The position numbers were made by a program, and so were the translations under genes. From assembly GCA_027422505.1 (NCBI GenBank), contig JAPQWV010001372.1, positions 1 through 64,000 of the forward strand: a stretch of 64,000 nucleotides of DNA, given 5' to 3'. This document shows positions 56,649-64,000 of the stretch, in pieces. The notes beneath the pieces were generated by a model that was not told the origin of the DNA, searched no databases, and saw nothing but the letters and a program-made list of their open reading frames with translations. The DNA is from Craterostigma plantagineum. Its lineage: Eukaryota > Streptophyta > Magnoliopsida > Lamiales > Linderniaceae. Position 1 is the stretch's first letter; each line of letters begins with the position of its first letter.

Positions 56649-58486
56649 ATGTTGGTCCAACATTTGGATCAACATAGCATATGTCGATTTTGATAGTTGC
56701 TGCTTTGATGTTTGGTTTAATATTCTATTCTGTTTTCCTGTGAAATGACTTGATTCTTCTTGATTGGTCCCTAAATGAACCTGATCCCTCTTGTATAGGC
56801 TCTTGGTAATACGTCCCTAGGTACACGGCATTCGCTGTGACGATGTACTCTTTGCGACTAAAAACCAATCCTTTTTTGTGATAAGCATGCTCATAAACTC
56901 CCGGCTAGATATAGGTATTTGGTAATAAGATTCCTTAGGTACACGGCATTCGCGGTGACGATGTATACTATGCGACAAAAGCCGAACCTTGAGGCTGAGG
57001 GTATGAGGGCAGTGCATAAATTCGTTTTGGATATTTGAGGTGAAAGTGTAAAAATAAGGGGAACTAATTTTGAGAAGAATTAAGCAGAAAAGTCTAGGAC
57101 TACGGAATTAGAATGTTGAGTCCAATGTTAGGGCAACATGTGTGACTGTCAGTTCGATATTGCTACATTGTGTGCTTTCGTTTTGTTCGTGTCTGTCTTT
57201 AGTACTGTTTTTGTTAGTCTTGTGTGTCGAGTTTAGTTATCTCTCAGAATTGCATTAGAAACTCTCGAAGATCAGCTCTTTACACTTGTCTCTATGTGTT
57301 CATCTACGTCGCTCAAACGGTTAGTATTTCTTGATTCTACCTTGACTTTTGACTTAGTTGTCTTTTTGGTTGAATCATGGTCTGAATTGCTCCTATTTAT
57401 TCGCATGACTTAGTCTTCATATTTGCTCCTATGTGCTCGCGTGTTTGGTTTGAAAATATACTATTTTTAGCTCCATGATTTAATTAGGCGGTTTGTGAAC
57501 TTATTTAGCATTCAATATGCTTAAGCTCTCATATGTGTCCACGGTTATTTTCTTAGTCTCATTTACTCCACTATATGCGATTTTCTGTTAGTGGTGTGTG
57601 GTATTTGTAATCGTTGAAACATGCGTATATGAAGTGATTTGATTGATCGAATTTTTTATTCACAAACCCTAGCTCCTTAACCGACTTCATTTCTCTCTGC
57701 CCCCGAATTACTCTCATATCAATTTCGTATAGATTTATCTTTGATTTCTTTATGGGAACTAACTTGTTTCTGAGTCTCAGAATGTTGGCTCAGATGTTAG
57801 TCCCACATTACCTCAACATCTGCAAGTTGGCTAACAGAGTAGTTCTGTGAGTTTTTTTTTCTTTCTTCCCAAAAAGGGGGAGAAGGTTGTGCAGATAAAA
57901 AGGGGGAGATAAGGAAATTCAGGGGGAGCAGAATAAGGAGCCGGACAAACAGGGGGAGCTGACCAAGAAGGAGAAGCAGTCCAGAAAGCGTTAGAAGGAA
58001 ACTCCATACTCCATTGAGAGTGAAGCTCTGATTCTTTCTCTTTTGCATGCATAATTGATTTTTTTCTCTGATTTTGCATGTCGAGAAATGTTTTTTTTAC
58101 TATATGCATGCTGATTTGCGTCTCCGATATGTTTACATGTGTGCCTGCTTACTTGCCGGATATTTTTATTTTGCAGATTCGCCTAAAGATCGTTTTTTTT
58201 TACATGCCTGACTTTATTGTTATTTTGTGCATGCTGATCTGGTTAATTCTGCTTGTGTGACCATATGGTTTTCCGGCCTGCGTATGAACTGTTTATATTT
58301 TGCAGATGTTTAACTTACGACCTTGTTATGGCTAAGTACTATTGTCGTAGTACTTTGAATAGTTTTTTGTGCTATTCTGTTTGCGTCTAACTCTAACCAT
58401 TTTTAATGTTTTGTGGTTGAGTAGATCTGGCCTTCAGGGGGAGTTTCACTATGACTGACTTCTGCATTGGTTTTGGGAAGAAAGAT
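56649..58486 (+). other. Copia 3' internal region with AGGGGGAG repeats
   Basis: No coding sequence is recognised. Two copies of a block (TAGGTACACGGCATTCGC, GTGACGATGTA) lie at ~56818-56866 and ~56937-56985. Purine-tract-like motifs AAAAAGGGGGAGA recur near 57872 and 57896, with further GGGGGAGC near 57922 and 57952. These repeats are known from SIRE-type Copia 3' regions, though lineage is inferred. Confidence 0.6.
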
Positions 58487-58499
58487 AAAAAGGGGGAGA
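58487..58499 (+). other. Polypurine tract of the Copia element
   Basis: AAAAAGGGGGAGA directly precedes the 3' LTR (58501), as needed for plus-strand priming. Confidence 0.92.
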
Positions 58500-58500
58500 T

Positions 58501-59298
58501 TGTTGATGTTGAGCTTTCAACTGAAACAATGTTGGGGTAACATTCTAGTCAACATCTGTTGGCCGAGAATGTTCCCGTTCTCAGTTTTATCTTTCATGCC
58601 CAAAACTAATTTTATTGATGACGTGGCATTTTTCTAGTATTGTGCTGGTTATGGATAAAAGTTAGAATGGATCAAACCGTGTGGAAAGAGTGTGGATAAG
58701 CTAGAGCAAAAATAGGAAGAGTGCATACTAAAAATAGGAGACTTGGAGCTCAAGTGAAGACCAAGCCTTTGGAGCTGACCAAGTCGAGCCCCAACAGTCA
58801 CTAACGGACCAAATACTCATAGTGGATGTTAGTGGACGTTGAGGGCAGTTACTAAGTCATTGGAGAAGTCCTTAAGAAGTCGAAGACGTATAAATAGCGA
58901 GGGGACTTCACCATTTTCAAGTGGCGCACTGACGAGGAACACGAGCGAAAATCAGAGCAATTTGAGCGAGAGTTATTTTCTTGAAAGAGCTTTCTTTTTA
59001 GTCTAGTGGTTGCTGAATTCTTTATTGATTCGTAGGTTTTGGCTAGACTAGTTTTTGACTATCCTTTTCGATAGTTTTTTGTAATCCATCTTTCTAGTGG
59101 ATTTTTACCCTTCGGGTCTCGCAGCAAGTTATTTGACTTGCTGCACAAAACATCGTGTGTGTTCGCTTCGTTTTTATCACTAAGTTTCTATCATTTCCGC
59201 TGTGCTTTAAAAGTGAGTTCGAGTGTTAACTCAACATCACGTCCAACATCAGTTGATCACTTAGCGATTTTTATCCATTGTGTACGGGACCGCCTTCA
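58501..59298 (+). repeat. 3' LTR of the Copia element
   Basis: 798 bp; matches the 5' LTR apart from one added T near 59080. Ends CA next to the GACCC target duplication. Confidence 0.95.
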
Positions 59299-60273
59299 GA
59301 CCCGATGTTTCATACCACTTAATCGGTCTGTGGTACCACTTCTTTGTTCTGTAGTACCACTTCTTTGTTATGCAGTACCACATAATTGCTCTGCAATACC
59401 ACTTAATTGTTCTGCAGTAAAAATGAAGTGGTACTGCAGAACAAAAGAAGTGGTATTGCAGAGCAATTATGTGGTACTGCGGAACAAAGAAGTGGTACTA
59501 CAGAACAAAGAAGTGGTACCACAGACCGATGAAGTGGTATGAAAAATCGGGTCCTTAAAACTAATTGCTTTTTCTGACAGGGGCTGAATCCAAACGAAAC
59601 TTGCTATGTGGGGCTGAATTGTAAAGGTCCCTATTATCAATTACCTTCTTGGACAGGCACATAATGCATCGGTATATGTGTATGTACCAGCTTTCTATGT
59701 TTTACAATATCAAAATATATAAATACATATATATATATATATATATTGTAATGAAATAGCATAAATGTTAAAAAGAAATTGTGTTGAGTAACGTCGTGAA
59801 ACTAATTTAGATACAACTTAGGAGTTGGGAAATAAATGTAATAAAACGACAGTTACAAAGACAATGTCTTTATGAAGGAGCATCAGGTCTTTATTTATTA
59901 AAGTGGTTCCCACGGGTCCAGGAAAATGTGTTATTTTCGTACTACTTAAAATCATCGATGCTAGCCTATGAATATCTTCAATTCGATGAAATGTGGCTAA
60001 TGCCAATTAGTTCAATGCATGATATTTGAAGTCCCAAAGATTTTTGGACTATTTGATCAATCAAGTGCCATTTAATATTCGCAGCTTATTATTATAATTT
60101 TCATTTTTATATAGATTTGTGGGGTGATTAATTATATTTGATAGCAGCCACGACACGACCATCAAATCAAATAACGAAAAAAAAAAGAAAAAAGATTTGC
60201 GTCAATGGGCAATAGATAACATGTAGGACAAAAGGTGAAAGGCGATTGAACCAATAAATTGTAGAAATATATA

Positions 60274-61561
60274 TCTTACTACGTATAAGTGCGTATTGCA
60301 CGGTATCTTTCCGGTTGACAGTAGCCTTATTTATTAGTTGAATTTTAAATAAAAAAATACTGTTAGTGGGCCGGGCCTATTACTTGGAATCGGTTTGACG
60401 ATAGTTGTTTCTAACATACTGTTTATGTTTGCTTAGTCACTATTCACATTCATAGCTTATACACGTGTCTTTATTTGTTTATGTGCCTTGTCCTAATCTT
60501 TGTACAGAAACAAACTAAGAGTTATTCTCTATATGCACCTTAAATACGATATACTTACCAGTTGATAAAAATTATCGATGATATCAGCTTCAAAATAGTA
60601 GGTCCTTTCAGTTGATGTTTGGTTTGGTTTAATATGTTTGTTTCAGTGCTGTGACATCAGTAAATTATGTAAGTATGACATCAATTTTGTTTGGTAGTGA
60701 AAACTAGAAAACACGGTAAAAGAAAGCTAATACTTAGAACCTAGTACAAAACAACAGAAAGAGAAGAGGCTTGAGCAGCCATTGCTTTCCATTTGTCTAT
60801 TTTTCTTTCTTTTAACGCTTGTATTTTGATCTTGTTTGGATATTTTTCGGGGAAAGGAAAAAGATTGGAATTATTGAAGAAGACGATGATTAGGAAAGAG
60901 GAACTTAATGTTTTTCCTGTGTTTTCTTATTTTGCTGCCTTTTTGCTTATATTTTTTCTCATTTCTATTTCAGATCTTATCATAAATGTTAATATTCTCA
61001 TTATTGTTTCAGAAAACTTACCTTTTTATGTTTCTTTATTTATGATCTTGATTATTTTTTTCCCCAACTTCGCAATTACATAATAAATTACCATTTTCAT
61101 ATTGTTGCAGTTCTTATGTAATTAATATTCCATTTACCTATTATGATTCAAAATTTCCTTATTGATGTTTAAGATATTCATGCAATTAGTTTTGAAGTCA
61201 TAGTTAGTGAGCATAAATGATTGGTTAGATTATTCGATTCGGTTTCAAAGTGCCAAGACGTAACAATTTCATCTCTTTTGTTGATATGTTTATGCATAGT
61301 ATAACTAACACCTTTTGTCTTATAAGCATGCATGGTGGGTAAGCTTACCAATCTTCACAAAACTAGGTAAGTAAATAGGTTTTGGTAAACTGTGTATATA
61401 AGTTTGGTAAACTATGTGCCTGTATATCTGCGATGTTGCTCTATGATCCATGTTAACATATGTCTTAGTTTGATTTGAATACTAAGTTGTTGCCAATATC
61501 TCTAAGTTAAGACGGGTTAACAATTAAAGTTGGCCGCACAATGTGCGGCCACCTACACTAG
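60274..61561 (+). mobile_element. Non-autonomous Helitron
   Basis: The 5' end TCTTACTACGTATAAGTGCG (followed by TATTGCACGG) is typical of plant Helitrons. The 3' end has a perfect 8-bp hairpin (GGCCGCAC, AAT, GTGCGGCC at ~61532-61550), seven bases, then CTAG at 61558-61561. Flanking bases are A (60273) and T (61562), the expected AT target with no duplication. Length 1,288 bp. No RepHel gene is present, so it depends on an autonomous copy. The open frame at 60793-61083 is low-complexity and not supported. Confidence 0.8.
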
Positions 61562-62659
61562 TATACATATATGTATATTATATATATATATATATATATA
61601 AATAAATACCAACATGTTACGATTTATATTGAGATCATCCCTTCCTTGGATTTGTTATATTAGCAAATATATTGAAAGGGCAAATATGAATAAGATTGGA
61701 GATAACACATATATTAAAATATTATGAAATCTCTTTACGAAATTTCCCCAAAAGAAACAAAAAATGTCACAAGATCAATTTAATTCTTTTTCCCACTTCC
61801 TTCAGAAATGAAAAGCAGTACATCCTCAAAAGAGAATCCAAAGAACAACTATTCCCCGTAAAAGCCAAAATTTCTTTCTATTTTTGTAACTCCCCATGAA
61901 ATATTTAGTGTCGAGGAGCGTTTTGATGTCACTGTTTGAATAGAATATCAACTTTGTCGATATGACAAAGATAAAAGGTGACTGAAAAAAATTCAGCTTT
62001 TAACATTCTTAATTTTTGTTGTTGTTGTTTTCGATGTCACTACTTGAAGTTGTTAAGAAATATAAAATTAATTACAGTTCCCTGAGATTCAAAGTTCGAA
62101 TGATTACGCAAGTTCATTACACGTATAGCTGAGATGTTGAGCTGAATGCTAGACAGCACTTTGACGCATATGTGTCCTCAATTCATGTTCATGGTCTATT
62201 TCACTATGAACTGATTCTTGACGATTAAGTTCAATTTTCTTATATATAATGTAAGAATGTTGTATAAGATGTTAATCTAGATAGGTGTGACACAAAGAGA
62301 GGGATGTTTATAAAGTTAATTTTTCCAACGCTCTCTTTGAATGGTGATCATTGTCAAGAATCAAAAGTAGGTTAAAAGACACAGTAGACAAAGAAGGGTT
62401 ATCAATATGTGGAGAGGAGCGTAAAAATGTCACGTTTTATTTAATTTTTTTTCTCTCTTTACTACTTTGTTGATGGTGCATGGACCTCCATATTGAAGAG
62501 TGGAGACAAACGTGCCATCTATATAAATTAATATTGTAGTATTATATATCACATACATGACAGACAGTAGTTAGGGTCTCTTTCTGGCGCGGGTTATTAT
62601 TTATGCTAAAATTGGATGCATGTGTGATCATATATACGATATATAGAGATATATATCTG

Positions 62660-62694
<35 letters not shown>

Positions 62695-62913
62695 CTGGGG
62701 TGGGTGGGAGGTTTCTTTTTTCCTTTAAACAATTAAAGCAATATTGGTACGCGGGTTCGTGATATTTGACTTAATTCACCACTTATATATTTAATGTAAA
62801 GCTGATTATTACCACCGCTTGTAATCTGAAATGCTCTTAAGCCGAAAGAGATCAAAATGCGGAAAGAAAGTTGGAGAAATGTCAATATTATTGACTAAAC
62901 ATGATCTTATTGG

Positions 62914-62975
62914 GGGACATAGCATAGTAACCCTAGGTGGGTATGGGACATAGCATAGTAACCCTAGGTGGGTAT
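62914..62975. repeat. Two-copy 31-bp tandem repeat
   Basis: The unit starting GGGACATAGCATAGTAACCC is present at 62914-62944 and again at 62945-62975 without visible change. Confidence 0.9.
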
Positions 62976-63417
62976 ATCTACATATATCTATATATCTATA
63001 TATACTTAGCTATTCAGATTTTCTTTACAATGAAAATCATGGCGTGTTGCTCGCAATGCGGTTTCTAAAGATGAGAACCTCATAATGACCCATTATAAGT
63101 TCAGGCCCAATTACAAAATCTGATTTTGTTTTAAATTGGAGGGTTGTCTGCTGCACCTGGGAATTCCTAGTCTGTTAGCGTCTTGTCCACTAACAGTGTG
63201 TATAAAATATGTATTTAACAATTAGGTTCGCAGTCTTCGGTGAGCCCACTTGATTGCTTTTCACTCACAATTCATTCTGTCCGAGGACGAATACATGTTC
63301 GACACGTGGCATTCAGACAACTAACACTTGAGTCAAAGCCCATCTTCAAAAGATCCATCAACCCAATGAGAAGTCAGATGGTAACGAAGGCCTACAATTA
63401 AACCCATGTTACAATAA

Positions 63418-63440
63418 TGGGCCGGAAGGCCCACTGGGCC
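63418..63440. promoter_or_regulatory. Site II (TGGGCC) motif cluster
   Basis: TGGGCC (63418), GGCCCA (63428) and TGGGCC (63435) lie within 23 bp. Such clusters mark plant promoters bound by TCP factors. No downstream gene is visible before the window ends, so the target is unknown. Confidence 0.3.
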
Positions 63441-64000
63441 CGCATGTCAAATTGGGTTACCAACCTAACCGGCTGTAGTATATATGGTTGGTGACCTGTT
63501 CCTGACAAAGAGAGGTAGGTAATCAATCAATAATCATCATAGATAGACGAATTTTGAACCAAACCACAAGTGATTGATATATTTCTCTTTCAAAAATATC
63601 ATCTTATTAACTATGATGAATTATGTACTTGGGAGTAAGCCATCGATCACGTGACTATCTAATCAATATGCATACTACGGCTTTTTGTCATAATCCAAAG
63701 GCATAATAATCATGATCACATGAGAACACAGCAACTCTTACCTACTATTACCAGCTTATGTGATACATGGGCCTAACAAACCACGTTTTATTTTCATTTT
63801 AATTGACGTTATATTTAATTAAAACACAATAAAGAGAACCCTGGGTTTGATAGATAGTACACCATGTGCATTCACTGGCGAGGTGCTCAAGCAAAGCAAC
63901 AGATATTATTGATCGAGATATTGAAGTGACAATTGTTAGGGACAAGATGATGTGATTATGTGTATGTTACAAAGTGTTTGTGTGTGGAGAATATATGTAA

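Larger units (their letters stand above)
53742..59298 (+). mobile_element. Copia LTR retrotransposon, internally deleted
   Basis: Two LTRs (53742-54538 and 58501-59298) bound a 5.56-kb element, flanked by the 5-bp duplication GACCC at 53737-53741 and 59299-59303. LTRs start TG and end CA. A methionine-tRNA primer site and a purine tract are in place. The internal part has Gag and a zinc knuckle but lacks protease, integrase and most reverse transcriptase, keeping only the end of RT and RNase H. The LTRs differ by about one base in a T run, so insertion is recent. It lies inside one arm of the fold-back MITE. Confidence 0.95.
53658..59631. mobile_element. Fold-back Mutator-like MITE (host of Copia)
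   Basis: The 9-bp duplication TATTATCAA flanks the element at 53649-53657 and 59632-59640, typical of Mutator-like elements. The outer arms are long inverted repeats: CAGCCCCACATAAGCAAG... at left and ...CTTGCTATGTGGGGCTG at right. Without the Copia insertion the element would be ~415 bp and almost wholly a palindrome with arms of ~200 bp. The inner arms are built of tandem ~21-bp units beginning GTGGTAC (starts near 59428, 59450, 59471, 59492, 59513), mirrored at 59304-59420. It encodes nothing; open frames across it are repeat artefacts. Confidence 0.85.
61562..64000. other. AT-rich right flank without a gene
   Basis: No gene is supported. It contains a TA run near 61575-61605, a 33-base T run at 62662-62694, a 31-bp tandem repeat (62914-62975) and a cluster of site II motifs at 63418-63440 that could belong to a promoter of a gene outside the window. 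Confidence 0.45.

Noticed and set aside
59138..59542. 134-codon frame across the 3' LTR and MITE
   Set aside because: Heptad-like repeats are simply translated 21-bp DNA units; no gene.
60793..61083. 96-codon hydrophobic frame inside the Helitron
   Set aside because: Phe/Ile-rich translation of AT-rich DNA; no Rep or helicase motif.
1..64000. CRISPR arrays, rRNA, tRNA or prokaryotic operons
   Set aside because: None seen. All tandem repeats found are microsatellites, two-copy duplications or transposon parts.

Overview
This window is nuclear DNA from a flowering plant, most likely a eudicot. It shows AT-rich intergenic DNA, many short GT-AG introns, plant-only families (GEX1, GATL, class III peroxidase, D-type cyclin, PPR, RLCK-VII) and plant transposon types. 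Nothing seen fixes the species. No rRNA, tRNA, CRISPR or bacterial-style operon was found.

Layout. 1-8.8 kb: GEX1 (minus) and nicastrin (plus), divergent across a ~1.07-kb shared upstream region. 10.4-14.9 kb: an A1 aspartic protease whose last codons are cut by a 3.15-kb hAT transposon carrying a decayed BED/hAT transposase. 15-16.5 kb: a frame-broken PPR gene (minus). 17.1-19.5 kb: cytosolic glutamine synthetase (minus). 21-24.9 kb: cyclophilin CYP23 and a BPA1-like RRM protein (plus). 26.6-28.4 kb: an RLCK-VII kinase of the PBL34/35/36 type (minus). 31.5-32.9 kb: a type II DnaJ (minus). 34.5-36.8 kb: mitochondrial pyruvate dehydrogenase E1-alpha (plus). 38.8-39.8 kb: a GATL glycosyltransferase (plus). 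40.3-45.9 kb: a class I formin (minus), interrupted by a non-autonomous hAT element and partly duplicated in tandem. 47.9-49.3 kb: a class III peroxidase (minus). 50.3-52.2 kb: cyclin D1 (plus). 53.6-59.6 kb: a fold-back Mutator-like MITE with a young, internally deleted Copia retrotransposon nested inside it. 60.3-61.6 kb: a Helitron-like element. The rest is AT-rich spacer with microsatellites.

The genes do not form a pathway; this is ordinary plant gene order. The two main themes are transposon insertions and frame breaks. Insertions hit the protease and the formin, and one nest lies beside CYCD1. The frame breaks are single-base, often in homopolymer runs. Nine genes have conserved reading frames broken this way, without matching nonsense substitutions: protease, PPR, GS1, BPA1-like, PBL-like, DnaJ, PDH E1-alpha, GATL and formin. 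GEX1, nicastrin, CYP23, peroxidase and CYCD1 assemble cleanly. The pattern fits residual long-read consensus error at least as well as true pseudogenes, so those genes should be re-sequenced before being called dead.

Exon borders were placed by eye from GT/AG signals, phase and protein continuity. Family assignments rest on remembered family features, not on a database search.
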